Program-made: the position numbers and the translations under genes
Assembly (NCBI GenBank): GCA_964531695.1
Contig: CAZHEH010000001.1
Span: 248,001 to 312,000, forward strand
Direction of reading: 5' to 3'
Origin: JAGXKT01 sp964531695
GTDB lineage: Bacteria > Planctomycetota > Phycisphaerae > SM23-33
Length of the DNA: 64,000 nucleotides
Shown here: positions 29,083-38,356 of the stretch, in pieces
How the letters are laid out: each line of letters opens with the position of its first letter
Numbering within the stretch: the first letter of the stretch is position 1
Notes under the pieces: model-generated
What the model was told of the DNA's origin: nothing
The model's input: the letters and a program-made list of their open reading frames with translations, nothing else
Database searches by the model: none

Positions 29083-30051
29083 TTGCTCGCCTTCATCGTA
29101 AGACGATTGCTCATTGCGATCCCGCTGCTGCTCGGGATCTCGATCCTGAGCTTCCTGCTGATCAACCTGGCCCCCGGCGGCCAGATGGCGCTGCCGGGAC
29201 AGGAGATGAACCCGGACCTCAACCCGCAGGTCCGGCAGATGATCGCCCGGGAATTCCACTTCGACGAGCCGCTGCACGTCCAGTACGGCTACATGATGCG
29301 GGACATGTTCACGGGCGAGTTGACCAGCTTCAAGGACAACCGCCCCGCTCTGGCTAAGGTCCTGGAGAGGGTTCCGGCGACTCTGGCCTTGAGCGGCATG
29401 GCGTTCGTGATCAGCTTCAGCGGGTCCTTGCCGCTGGGCATCTTCGCCGCCCGTCACAAGGGACGCTGGCAGGATCGCGTGGTCAGCGTCCTGAGCTTCG
29501 CACTGATCAGCTTGCCCGCCTTCTGGGTGGCATACATGCTCGTGTTCGTTATGGTGCGGTTCCTCAACATGCCGGCGCTCGGCACGCAGACCTTCGGCGT
29601 GGACTTCGAGTCGGGTGTGGCGAGATTCCTGGACATGTTCTGGCATGTGTTCCTCCCCGCGTTCACGCTGGCTCTGGCCGGCATTGCCGCACAGAGCCGC
29701 TACATGCGGGCCTCCATGGTCGAGTCGATGAACGAGGATTACATCCGCACCGCGCGGGCCAAGGGGCTCTCCGAGACAGTCGTAACCTACAAGCACGGCT
29801 TCCGAAACAGTCTCCGCCCGATCCTGACGTTCATTGGTTTCATGCTGCCGGCCTTCCTCGGCGGGTCGGTCATCATCGAGCAGATCTTCGGGTACCCGGG
29901 CATGGGCCGGCTGACGTTCCAGGCGCTGATGGAGCGCGACATGCCGGTGATCATGGTCTCTCTGACGATCGGGTCGATCCTGGTGCTGCTGGGCAACATG
30001 ATCGCGGACATCCTGTACGCTGTGGTGGACCCGCGCGTGCGACTGAGCTGA
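29083..30051 (+). CDS. ABC transporter permease, DppB/OppB type
   Basis: Inner-membrane permease of 322 residues. No ATG fits; TTG at 29083 (LAFIVRRLLIAIPLLLGIS) is chosen, with GGAG ten bases upstream, 16 bp after the SBP stop. About six hydrophobic helices; the EAA-type loop reads YIRTARAKGLSETVVTYKHG, followed by FRNSLRPILTF. It pairs with the permease at 30064. Confidence 0.93.
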   Translation: MLAFIVRRLLIAIPLLLGISILSFLLINLAPGGQMALPGQEMNPDLNPQVRQMIAREFHFDEPLHVQYGYMMRDMFTGELTSFKDNRPALAKVLERVPATLALSGMAFVISFSGSLPLGIFAARHKGRWQDRVVSVLSFALISLPAFWVAYMLVFVMVRFLNMPALGTQTFGVDFESGVARFLDMFWHVFLPAFTLALAGIAAQSRYMRASMVESMNEDYIRTARAKGLSETVVTYKHGFRNSLRPILTFIGFMLPAFLGGSVIIEQIFGYPGMGRLTFQALMERDMPVIMVSLTIGSILVLLGNMIADILYAVVDPRVRLS

Positions 30052-30063
30052 CGAACCCAACGA

Positions 30064-30975
30064 ATGACGATTCCGCAGACATCCGAGACATCGGCCGAGC
30101 GTCAGGATCCGGTCGGCCGGCGACGAAGCGCCTGGCGGCGGTTCCGCAAGAGCCGCACGTCGATGGCGGGCCTAGTCGTCATGGTGCTGCTGTTCGTCGT
30201 CGGAATGGGCTATTGGGGGCTCAACGCCGCCGGCGTGCACTGGCCGGCCGATCCCGTCGCCGTCGAACTGCCGGATCAGCTTCAGCCCCCCTCGCCGACC
30301 CATCCGCTCGGCACGGACGACGTGGGGCGGGACGTGCTGTCTCGCATCCTCATGGGAGCGCACGTATCGCTGATGATCGGCTTCGTGGCCGTGGGGGTCA
30401 GCGTCGTCATCGGGACGTTCCTGGGCAGCGTCAGCGGGTACTTCGGCGGCTGGGTGGACACGATCATCATGCGCTTCGTCGACCTGATGATGTGCATCCC
30501 GCGGTTCTTCCTGGTGCTGACGGTTGCGGCGCTGACCCGACCGAGCATCTGGCACGTGGCCATCGTGATCGGCGCCACGGGCTGGATGGGAGCCGCCCGC
30601 TTGGTGCGCGCCGAATTCCTGACGCTCCGCGAGGTGGACTACACGCAGGCGGCCCGCGCCCTGGGTGCGTCGCACATGCGGATCATCTTCCGACACATCC
30701 TGCCGAACGCCATGCCTCCGGTGCTCGTCAGCGCCGTGCTGGGCGTGGCGGGCGCGATCCTGATCGAGGCGTCGCTGAGCTACCTCGGCTTCGGCGTCCA
30801 GCCGCCGAACCCGAGCTGGGGCAACATCATCTCCGACGGCAAGGACTACATTCTCGACGCTTGGTGGCTGATCATCTTCCCCGGCGTGGCGATCTTCATC
30901 ACGACGCTGTCATTCTACATCACCGGCGAGGGCATTCGCGTTGCCCTGGACCCGAAGGAGACCAAGCGGATTTGA
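30064..30975 (+). CDS. ABC transporter permease, DppC/OppC type
   Basis: Second permease, 303 residues. It has the OppC-type N-terminal cytoplasmic segment with SAWRRFRKSRTSMAGL, the HPLGTDDVGRDVLSRI motif, and an EAA loop reading YTQAARALGASHMRIIFRHI, followed by LPNAMPPVLVS. ATG is at 30064, 12 bp after the first permease. Its stop overlaps the TTG start of the next gene. Confidence 0.94.
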   Translation: MTIPQTSETSAERQDPVGRRRSAWRRFRKSRTSMAGLVVMVLLFVVGMGYWGLNAAGVHWPADPVAVELPDQLQPPSPTHPLGTDDVGRDVLSRILMGAHVSLMIGFVAVGVSVVIGTFLGSVSGYFGGWVDTIIMRFVDLMMCIPRFFLVLTVAALTRPSIWHVAIVIGATGWMGAARLVRAEFLTLREVDYTQAARALGASHMRIIFRHILPNAMPPVLVSAVLGVAGAILIEASLSYLGFGVQPPNPSWGNIISDGKDYILDAWWLIIFPGVAIFITTLSFYITGEGIRVALDPKETKRI

Positions 30976-32078
30976 GCCAGAACGGCACACTCCTGCGCGT
31001 CCGCGACCTGCGGACCTACTTCGACACGGACGACGGCGTCGTGCAGGCCGTGGACGGCGTGAGCTTCGACGTCGAGCGGGGCAAGACGTTCGCCCTGGTC
31101 GGCGAGAGCGGCTGCGGCAAGAGCGTCACGGCGTATTCGATCCTCCGCCTGCTGCCGATGCCGCCGGCGCGGATCGTCTCGGGCACGGTCGAGCTGGACG
31201 GCCGTGAGCTGCTGTCGCTGCCGGCCAAGGACATGCGCAGCGTCCGCGGCGGGCGGGTCGGCATGATCTTCCAGGAGCCGATGACCTCGCTGAACCCCGT
31301 ATTCACCTGCGGCAACCAGATCGTCGAGGCCATCCGCCTGCATCGCAAGGTGCCGCGCGCCGAGGCGGCGCGGCGGGCGGTCGAGCTGCTCGGCCGCGTG
31401 GGCATCCCCGAGCCGCGTCAGCGGTTCGGGGAGTACCCGCACCAGCTATCCGGCGGCATGCGGCAGCGCGTGATGGTCGCGATTGCGCTGTCGTGCGAGC
31501 CGTCGCTGTTGATCGCGGATGAGCCGACGACCGCGCTGGACGTGACGATCCAGGCGCAGATCCTGGACTTGCTCCGTGAGCTGCAGGACGGCGCCGGGCT
31601 GAGCATCATGCTCATCACGCACGACCTGGCCGTGGTGGCCGAGACGGCCCACACCGTGGCGGTCATGTATGCCTCCAAGATCGTCGAGCGGGCCGGCGCG
31701 AGCGAGTTGTTCGCCGAGCCGCTGCACCCATACACGCGCGGGCTGTTCCGGTCGGTGCCGCGGCTGGGCACGCGGGCGGAGCGGCTGGATACGATCCCCG
31801 GCACGGTCCCCAGCCCCGTCGAGGTTCCGCCGCAGTGCCGCTTCCACCCGCGTTGCGACCTGACGCGGCAGCGGGCGGCCGAGGCGGACGCCGGCGAGAC
31901 GCTGACGCTCGGCACGGGCGCCGACGCGATCCGCGTTCTGAAGCGATGCGCCACCTGCGAGCCGGAGTTGCGGGAGGTCCGCCCCGGGCGATTCGTCGCC
32001 TGCTGGGAGGCCGAGGGCTACGAGCGGGCCGCGCCCGCGGGCGAGGCGCAGCCGACCGGAGCCGCCACCGATGAGTAG
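30972..32078 (+). CDS. ABC transporter ATPase, DppD/OppD type
   Basis: 368 residues. TTG at 30972 overlaps the permease stop (TTGA) and has AAGGAG eleven bases upstream; no closer ATG/GTG fits the family start LLRVRDLRTYFDTDDG. Walker A is GESGCGKS, the signature LSGGMRQRV, Walker B LLIADEPT and the H-loop ITHDL. The C-terminal oligopeptide-transporter domain holds CRFHPRCDLTRQRAAEA and further cysteines (RCATCEPE), as in OppD proteins that carry an iron-sulphur-type cysteine set. Confidence 0.93.
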   Translation: MSQNGTLLRVRDLRTYFDTDDGVVQAVDGVSFDVERGKTFALVGESGCGKSVTAYSILRLLPMPPARIVSGTVELDGRELLSLPAKDMRSVRGGRVGMIFQEPMTSLNPVFTCGNQIVEAIRLHRKVPRAEAARRAVELLGRVGIPEPRQRFGEYPHQLSGGMRQRVMVAIALSCEPSLLIADEPTTALDVTIQAQILDLLRELQDGAGLSIMLITHDLAVVAETAHTVAVMYASKIVERAGASELFAEPLHPYTRGLFRSVPRLGTRAERLDTIPGTVPSPVEVPPQCRFHPRCDLTRQRAAEADAGETLTLGTGADAIRVLKRCATCEPELREVRPGRFVACWEAEGYERAAPAGEAQPTGAATDE

Positions 32079-33126
32079 CACCGGCGACATCCTTACCGTC
32101 AAAGGGCTCAAGACCTGGTTCCCCGTCCGTCGGGGCCTGCTGGCACTGCGCAAGCGGTACGTCCACGCGGTAGATGGTGTGGACTTCCGCGTCCGCCGCG
32201 GCCGGACGCTCGGGCTCGTCGGCGAGAGCGGCTCGGGCAAGACCACCGTCGGCCGGACGCTGCTGCGGCTGATCCCCGCCACCGACGGGCGAGTGCTCTT
32301 CGACGGGCAGGACGTGTTCGCCCTCCGCTCGAAGCGGCTCCGCTGGCTGCGGCGGCGGATGCAGATCATCTTCCAGGACCCGTTCGGCTCGCTGAACCCC
32401 CGGATGACCGTCGGGCAGATCGTCGGCGAACCGCTGAAGATCCACGACATCGTCCCTCGCGGCAACCGCCCGCTGCGCGTCGCGGAGCTGCTGGAGCGCG
32501 TCGGGCTGTCGGCCCGCTACGCCGACCGCTACCCGCACGAGTTCTCCGGCGGGCAGCGCCAGCGAATCGGCATCGCGAGGGCGCTGGCCTCGGAGCCGGA
32601 CTTCATCGTCTGCGACGAGCCGGTCAGCGCGCTGGACGTGTCCATTCAGGCGCAGATTCTCAATCTGCTCAGCGACCTCCAGCGCGACCTCGGGCTCTCG
32701 TACCTGTTCATCGCGCACAACCTGGCGGTCGTCGAGCACTTCGCCGACGAGGTCGCCGTGATGTACCTCGGTCGGATCGTTGAGACCGCCCCGCGAGACC
32801 GGCTCTACGACGCTCCGCGGCACCCCTACACCGAGGCCCTCCTGTCGGCCGTGCCGACGACCGACCCACACCGCAGGCAGGATCGCATCGCCCTGCCGGG
32901 CGAAATGCCCTCGCCGATCGCCCCGCCGCCGGGCTGCCCGTTCCACCCCCGCTGCCCGCTGACGCGGCAGCGGGCGGCCGAGCTGCCCGAGGACCAGACC
33001 GTCTCGCTGGCCAGCGGCGGAGAGACGATTCGAATCGTCAGCCGCTGCATGTGCGAGACGCCGAGCTTGACGCCCGCCGACGGCGACATCGACCACCAGC
33101 ACGCCTGCCTGCTCCGGCAGGGGTAG
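32071..33126 (+). CDS. ABC transporter ATPase, DppF/OppF type
   Basis: Second ATPase, 351 residues. Walker A is GESGSGKT, the signature FSGGQRQRI, Walker B IVCDEPV. The C-terminal domain has CPFHPRCPLTRQRAAEL and further cysteines, matching the partner ATPase. ATG at 32071 overlaps the previous gene by 8 bp. It is the last gene of the operon; the 137 bp to the convergent gene at 33264 hold a GC-rich stem (CCCCGCC/GGCGGGG) without a T-run. Confidence 0.93.
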   Translation: MSSTGDILTVKGLKTWFPVRRGLLALRKRYVHAVDGVDFRVRRGRTLGLVGESGSGKTTVGRTLLRLIPATDGRVLFDGQDVFALRSKRLRWLRRRMQIIFQDPFGSLNPRMTVGQIVGEPLKIHDIVPRGNRPLRVAELLERVGLSARYADRYPHEFSGGQRQRIGIARALASEPDFIVCDEPVSALDVSIQAQILNLLSDLQRDLGLSYLFIAHNLAVVEHFADEVAVMYLGRIVETAPRDRLYDAPRHPYTEALLSAVPTTDPHRRQDRIALPGEMPSPIAPPPGCPFHPRCPLTRQRAAELPEDQTVSLASGGETIRIVSRCMCETPSLTPADGDIDHQHACLLRQG

Positions 33127-33263
33127 CCCGGTCCCGGTCGGCGCAACGCGGGGCCGTGGGTCGAGAACCGACCGGCCGGACGACCGCGGGCCAACCCTGC
33201 GGCCCCCGCCCCGGCGGGGCCTGCCGCACGGCATGGGCGGCGTTTGCCGGCCTTCCCCAGGGC

Positions 33264-34619
33264 CTACTCGGCGTTTCGCAGCGAGAACTCCGCAACCCCG
33301 GCCGCATGCACGGCCTCGAGAACGGCGGCGACGATCGCGAACGACGTCTCCCGGTCAGCCGTGACGACCACTTCGCAGTCCGTCGGCGGCAGGCACGTGA
33401 GCCAATCGGCCAGTTCGTCAGCCGTCAGCTCGGCATCGCCGACGCTGATTGTCCCGTCACGGGCGACCTTGATGTGCAACTTCCCTGCGGTGACGTGCCG
33501 CGGCACGCTGTGGACCGGCACGTAGCCGCTCTCGGCCACGACGGCCTGCCCGGCCGGGGTAGTCAGCCAGTCGCGGAGCTTGGCCGCAGGGGCATCCACG
33601 GCCAAGTCCTTCCGCGTCACGGCATAGACGGGCGTCACCCAGCGGTAGGCGCCCGAGGCGATGGTCTCTCGGCTCGGCATCACCTCGTCCACGGCCAGCA
33701 CCTCCACGCGCGGGTTCGGCGACATCCGCTCGTTGTAGTAGAAGAACGTGTAGCCAATGCCTTGTGGGTCTTTCGGGAGCTCCTCGTATGGGCCGCGCAT
33801 CGTGTGGGTAACGGCGTCTCGCCCGGCCGTGATCTCAAGATCCCCCATGACGACCGACTGCATCGTCTCCTGGCTGCCGGAGTTGGGGTTGCGGACGTAC
33901 GCATGCACGTCGCCCTCGCCGCCGGCGGGCGCCCAGGTCTTGACCTCGCCGGTGTACATGCCCTTGATTTGCTCAGCCGTCAGGCCCTTGACGGGGTTGT
34001 CCCTGTGCCGGAGGAAGACGAACGCGTCGAGCGCGATCGGCGTCAGCTCCAGCTCGACGCCCTTTTCCTTAATGAGCTTGCGCTCATCAGCGCTCGGCGG
34101 GCGGCACTCGTAGATCAAGTCGACATGGCCGTGGATCAGCCGCTGGTAGGCGCTGTGCGTGCCGGTGTGCGATCGACCGTTGTACACGGGGTGCAGCTCC
34201 AGCTCGCTTAGGCCCGGCAGCAGCGTCGCGCCGGCGACCTGGACCCGCGGCGTTTTGCGCAAGACCGGCACCAGCCGGACCTGTTCGGCGCCAAGTCCCC
34301 AGCCCGTGTTGTACCGGCACCACTGGCACTCCGCACCGACCAGCCGGGCGGCCACGAGAATGCCCAGCGGGTTGGCCGAAGTGGAACCGTCCGTCATGGG
34401 GTATTCCTCGACCTCGAACGACAGGCCGAGGTCCTCCGGCGCACTCGATGCCGATACGGCCTCGTCTGAGGCCTCGCGGGCCTGCTCGGCCCGGACCTGC
34501 CGGGTCTGCTCGGTGGCCGGGCTCGGCTCTTCCGCCCGGCCGGGGCGCTGCATACCCCAAGCCGCAAGTACCACTGCCACCGCCGCCAATGCCATCAATG
34601 CGGTAAGACGCGCTCTCAT
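33264..34619 (-). CDS. PstS-like phosphate-binding protein fused to an ExbD/TolR periplasmic domain
   Basis: 451 residues. The signal peptide is MRARLTALMALAAVAVVLAA with no lipobox Cys. Residues of about 70-370 are PstS-like: DGSTSANPLGILVAARLVG, PNSGSQETMQSVVMGD and GIGYTFFYYNERM. Residues 379-451 match the periplasmic ExbD/TolR fold: KLHIKVARDGTISVGDAELT, DELADWL, VVVTADRETSF and VLEAVHAAGVAEFSL. There is no transmembrane helix before the ExbD-like part, unlike true ExbD. A CQWC pair lies near residue 100. It is the last gene of the pst-phoU block, 194 bp after phoU. Confidence 0.85.
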   Translation of the reverse strand: MRARLTALMALAAVAVVLAAWGMQRPGRAEEPSPATEQTRQVRAEQAREASDEAVSASSAPEDLGLSFEVEEYPMTDGSTSANPLGILVAARLVGAECQWCRYNTGWGLGAEQVRLVPVLRKTPRVQVAGATLLPGLSELELHPVYNGRSHTGTHSAYQRLIHGHVDLIYECRPPSADERKLIKEKGVELELTPIALDAFVFLRHRDNPVKGLTAEQIKGMYTGEVKTWAPAGGEGDVHAYVRNPNSGSQETMQSVVMGDLEITAGRDAVTHTMRGPYEELPKDPQGIGYTFFYYNERMSPNPRVEVLAVDEVMPSRETIASGAYRWVTPVYAVTRKDLAVDAPAAKLRDWLTTPAGQAVVAESGYVPVHSVPRHVTAGKLHIKVARDGTISVGDAELTADELADWLTCLPPTDCEVVVTADRETSFAIVAAVLEAVHAAGVAEFSLRNAE

Positions 34620-34813
34620 GGTTTACCCCTTTCCTGTACGGAGTCTCCGCGGGTTCCTACTACACAGACGCGCAAGCGACGGCCAAGTTCCCGGCTGCCG
34701 TCGTTCGCCGGCGGAGCGGGCTACCGGCACCCCGGCACCTGCCATGGTGTGAGATGGTTCTCTGCACCGACCCGGAACTCTGCGGTTGAGCGTTCGCCGG
34801 CCGGGCGGGCGCC

Positions 34814-35497
34814 TCAGCCCTCGTCGTCGTCCGGTCCGCCGAAGGCGTGCGGGTGGCGGACGATATCGCCGGTGGCCAGGAAGATCAGGTCCTCGGCGAT
34901 ATTGGTGCAGAGGTCGCCGATCCGCTCGAAGGCCTTGGCGAGGTTGATGAGCGTCATGGCGACCTCGGCCCCGCCGACGTGCTTATCCTCGGCCCGGAGG
35001 ACGGATTGGACGAGATCGCTGTAGGCGTCGTCAATCCGCTGGTCGTTGTCGATGACGGTGTGGGCGACCTTGGCGTTGCGGTGGCTCAGCAGCCGGACGG
35101 TCAGCCCCAGAACCTCAGACGTGTCCTGCTTGAGCGACAGCAGGCGTGGATACTCCGCCACGGTGAGCCCGACGCCGACCACGTGCCGCACCCGCCGGCC
35201 CATGCTCGCGGCCAGATCGGCGATCCGCTCCAGGTCGTTGTTCGTCTTGATGATGGTGCAGATGGTCCGCAGATCAATCGCCGCCGGCTGGTAGAGCGCG
35301 AGCAGGCGGATGCACTCCTGCTCGACCTCGATTTCCTCCCGGTCGATGATCGCGTCGTCGGCGTCCACCTTGTTCCCGGCCTCGACGTCGCCCCGCTCGA
35401 CGGCGCGCCACGCATCGGTAAAGGCCTGCTCCACGCGCATCCCGAGGTGGTCGAGGCGCAAGGTCAACTTCTCAAGGCGTTCTTCGAGTCCTGCCAT
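34814..35497 (-). CDS. phoU: Phosphate signalling protein PhoU
   Basis: Negative regulator that links PstSCAB to the PhoR kinase. It has 227 residues with ATG at 35497 (MAGLEERLEKLTLRLDHLG) and the two three-helix PhoU repeats with ERIADLAASMGRR and ERIGDLCTNIAEDLIFL. The frame stays open upstream into pstB and is not used there. It follows pstB by 11 bp. Confidence 0.95.
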   Translation of the reverse strand: MAGLEERLEKLTLRLDHLGMRVEQAFTDAWRAVERGDVEAGNKVDADDAIIDREEIEVEQECIRLLALYQPAAIDLRTICTIIKTNNDLERIADLAASMGRRVRHVVGVGLTVAEYPRLLSLKQDTSEVLGLTVRLLSHRNAKVAHTVIDNDQRIDDAYSDLVQSVLRAEDKHVGGAEVAMTLINLAKAFERIGDLCTNIAEDLIFLATGDIVRHPHAFGGPDDDEG

Positions 35498-35508
35498 GGT
35501 CCTGTCCG

Positions 35509-36411
35509 CTAGCCGAATCGGCCGGTGATATAGCGCTCGGTCAATTCGTTGGCCGGCTTCTGAAAGATATTGCTCGAGGTATCGTATTCTATGAGCTTGC
35601 CGAGGTGGAGGAACGCCGTGTAGTCGCCGACCCGGCTGGCCTGCTGCATGTTGTGCGTGACGATCACGATGGCGTAGTCCCGCTTGAGGTCCGCGATCAG
35701 ATCCTCGATCCGGCCCGTTGCGATGGGGTCCAGCGCGCTGCACGGCTCGTCCATCAGCAGCACCTGGGGCTCGACGGCCAGGGCCCGGGCGATGCAAAGC
35801 CGCTGCTGCTGTCCGCCGGAGAGCGATGTGCCGCGCTCTTGCAGCTTGTCCTTCACCTCGTCCCACAGGAAGGCACGCCGAAGGGCCGATTCGACGATCT
35901 CGTCCAGTCGACGGTCCCGTCGGCGCGGCCGCACCCGCAGGCCGAATGCCACGTTATCGTACACCGACTTCGGGAACGGGTTGGGCTTCTGGAAGACCAT
36001 GCCGATGTGCCGCCGCACGGCCACGGGATCCACCTTCTGCCCGTACACGTCCTCGCCCTCCAGCCATAAGCTCCCGGTCACGCGGCAGCCATCCACCAGG
36101 TCGTTCATCCGGTTGATGCACCGCAGCAGCGTCGACTTGCCGCACCCGCTCGGCCCGATGATGGCCGTGACGCTCCGCCCGAGAACGTCCATGGCGATGT
36201 CGAACAGCGCCTGCTGGCTGCCGTACCACACGTTCAACTTGCGCATCTCGATCAGCGGCTGGACGTCCGGGCCGGTGTCCGCAACGGGGCTGACATTCGC
36301 GGCCGAGGTCTCCGACCGGACGCGGCCCGAGAGGTCGCCGCCGTCCTCCCCGGCGGGAGGCGGCGACGAAACGGGCGTCTGATGCTCTGTCTGCGGGTCG
36401 ATCTCAGTCAT
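35509..36411 (-). CDS. pstB: Phosphate ABC transporter ATPase PstB
   Basis: 300 residues; the ATPase core of the Pst importer. Walker A GPSGCGKS, signature LSGGQQQRL, Walker B LLMDEPC, H-loop VTHNM, and the PstB hallmark MVFQKPNPFPKS. The first 50 or so residues are an extra Pro/Ser/Asp-rich segment not usual for PstB; no internal start has a better ribosome-binding site, so the extension may be real. It overlaps pstA by 8 bp. Confidence 0.95.
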   Translation of the reverse strand: MTEIDPQTEHQTPVSSPPPAGEDGGDLSGRVRSETSAANVSPVADTGPDVQPLIEMRKLNVWYGSQQALFDIAMDVLGRSVTAIIGPSGCGKSTLLRCINRMNDLVDGCRVTGSLWLEGEDVYGQKVDPVAVRRHIGMVFQKPNPFPKSVYDNVAFGLRVRPRRRDRRLDEIVESALRRAFLWDEVKDKLQERGTSLSGGQQQRLCIARALAVEPQVLLMDEPCSALDPIATGRIEDLIADLKRDYAIVIVTHNMQQASRVGDYTAFLHLGKLIEYDTSSNIFQKPANELTERYITGRFG

Positions 36412-37303
36412 TCGTTACTCGGAATCGGTTTCGGAGGTAAATCGCCAGCGCGTTGAGCGAGAGCAGCACGACCAACAAGGTTACCACACCGGCGGCCATC
36501 ACGCCGTACTGGAACTCCTCCTGGGGGTAGTCGCTCCAGGAGAAGATCTGCATCGTCATGCTGGTGAACTTGTCGGTGACGCCGTCCGGCGTGGCAAACA
36601 CGGCCGTGGGCACGCCGATCATGATCAGCGGCGCGGTCTCTCCGAGCGCCCGGGCCAGCGAAAGGATCGTCCCGGTGAGGATGCCGGGCAGGGCCTGCGG
36701 CAGGACCACACGGTAGATCGTCTGCCACTGGGTGGCGCCCATTCCGTAGGAGGCCTGTCGCAGCGAGTCCGGGACGGCCTTGATGGCCTCCTGGGAGGAG
36801 ATCACGATCACGGGCAGGATCAGCAGCGCCATTGTCAGCGAGCCGATCAGCAGCGTGCCGTATTCCAAGCCGAGCAACTGGATGAACAGGCCAAGCCCCA
36901 ACAAGCCCCATACGACAGACGGCACGCCGGCCAGGTTTGCGATGTTGATGTTGATGAAGCGCGTCACCCGACCACCGCGAGCGTACTCGGTAAGGTAGAC
37001 GGCCGCTCCGATCCCCAAGACCAGGGCCATCGGGATCAGCAGAAGGGCCATGAAAACCGAACCGACCAGTGCCGGGTAAATGCCCGCCCTCTCCGGGAAA
37101 CGCGAGCTCGTGCTGGTCAGGAACTGCCAGTCGAGCCAGCCGACGGCGTCGATCGCAACATGCACCAGCAACGTGAACAGAGCCGCGACGCCGAGGCCGG
37201 TCGCCAGCAGACACACGACCATAAGGATCCAGTCCAGGGGCCGACCCGTGGCCTGCCCGCTGAGCCGCTTGCGTGACGGGGGGTTGTCTGTGGCCGGACC
37301 CAT
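36404..37303 (-). CDS. pstA: Phosphate ABC transporter permease PstA
   Basis: 299 residues, about six hydrophobic helices. Family features include INIANLAGVPSVVWGLLGLG, QEAIKAVPDSLRQASYGMGA and LARALGETAPLIMIG. ATG is at 37303, 2 bp past the pstC stop, so it is strictly coupled. It forms the membrane channel with PstC. Confidence 0.95.
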   Translation of the reverse strand: MGPATDNPPSRKRLSGQATGRPLDWILMVVCLLATGLGVAALFTLLVHVAIDAVGWLDWQFLTSTSSRFPERAGIYPALVGSVFMALLLIPMALVLGIGAAVYLTEYARGGRVTRFININIANLAGVPSVVWGLLGLGLFIQLLGLEYGTLLIGSLTMALLILPVIVISSQEAIKAVPDSLRQASYGMGATQWQTIYRVVLPQALPGILTGTILSLARALGETAPLIMIGVPTAVFATPDGVTDKFTSMTMQIFSWSDYPQEEFQYGVMAAGVVTLLVVLLSLNALAIYLRNRFRVTND

Positions 37304-37305
37304 CG

Positions 37306-38247
37306 CTACTCGTATTTCTCCTTGTATCGCGACGACACGTAGGAACCGATCACGTTCATAAGGAAGGTCATGCAGAACAGCACCAGGCCGATGGCGAACA
37401 AGCTGCGGTAGACCGCCGAGTCACCTGTCACATCGCTGCTGCCGATGTTCACCATGGCGGCGGTCATCGTCTCGATGGGCCCGAGCAGCGTTTCGTCCAG
37501 GTTCAGCAGGTCGACCATGTGTGGGCTCTGGCCCGCGGCGATGGTCACGGCCATCGTCTCGCCGATGGCCCGCGAGAAGGCCAGAATGAACGACGCGATG
37601 ATGCCCGAGAACGCCGCCGGGATCACCACGCGCACGATGACGGAGAACCTGCCGGCCCCCAGGCCGTAGCCGGCCATGCGCAGGGCGTGCGGCACGGCCC
37701 GCATGGCGTCCTCGCTGATGCTCGCCACCAGCGGGATGATCATGATGCCGACCACGATGGAAGCGCTCAGCGCGTTGAACGTGCCGATGGTAGGGAACAC
37801 CTTGGCCAGCGCAGGGGTGATGTAGACCAGCGCGAAATACCCGTACACTACCGTCGGAACCCCCGCGAGGATCTCCAGCAACGGCTTGACGACCGCCCGA
37901 ACTCGGGGCGAGGCGAACTCACTGAGGTACACCGCGGCCGCCACGCCGAGGGGCAGCGCGATGATGGCCGATCCAACCGTGATCACCAGCGTCCCGGAAA
38001 TCAGCGGCAGGATGCCGAACTCGACCGGCTCGATCGCGGGGCTCCACTTAGTGCCGGTCAAGAACTCCCAGAGCGGGACCTCGACGAAGAAACCCAGGGC
38101 ATTGGTCACAAGCACCACGATGATTCCGCCGGTGATGAGCACCGTCAGCGCGGCGCAGACGAACACGCCACAGCGCACCACACGCTCAAGGCCGGGGCGC
38201 ACAGGTTGCGTCAGGTTCAGCTTCTCGTTAGGGGTGGAATCTTGCAC
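37306..38247 (-). CDS. pstC: Phosphate ABC transporter permease PstC
   Basis: 313 residues. The start is GTG at 38247 (QDSTPNEKLNLTQPVRPGL) without a strong ribosome-binding site. Motifs include LLEILAGVPTVVYGYFALVY, EDAMRAVPHALRMAGYGLGA and SRAIGETMAVTIAAG. It follows pstS across a gap that holds a very strong hairpin, so its translation and dosage probably differ from those of pstS. Confidence 0.94.
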   Translation of the reverse strand: MQDSTPNEKLNLTQPVRPGLERVVRCGVFVCAALTVLITGGIIVVLVTNALGFFVEVPLWEFLTGTKWSPAIEPVEFGILPLISGTLVITVGSAIIALPLGVAAAVYLSEFASPRVRAVVKPLLEILAGVPTVVYGYFALVYITPALAKVFPTIGTFNALSASIVVGIMIIPLVASISEDAMRAVPHALRMAGYGLGAGRFSVIVRVVIPAAFSGIIASFILAFSRAIGETMAVTIAAGQSPHMVDLLNLDETLLGPIETMTAAMVNIGSSDVTGDSAVYRSLFAIGLVLFCMTFLMNVIGSYVSSRYKEKYE

Positions 38248-38292
38248 ACCGTCGCGCCGCTGTCCGTCGCTTGGGCTTCAGCCGTAGAATAT

Positions 38293-38328
38293 CCGGACGG
38301 CCCCGCCTCCCGAGGCGGGGCCGTCCGG
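38293..38328 (-). promoter_or_regulatory. 16-bp perfect hairpin between pstS and pstC
   Basis: CCGGACGGCCCCGCCT pairs without a mismatch with its complement across a 4-base loop (CCCG). No T-run follows in the minus-strand sense. In pst operons such stems stabilise the pstS message and lower expression of the downstream transporter genes; here that role is inferred from position. Confidence 0.75.
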
Positions 38329-38356
38329 CTGTGACTTCTGTCCTGTTCCCTTGCGC

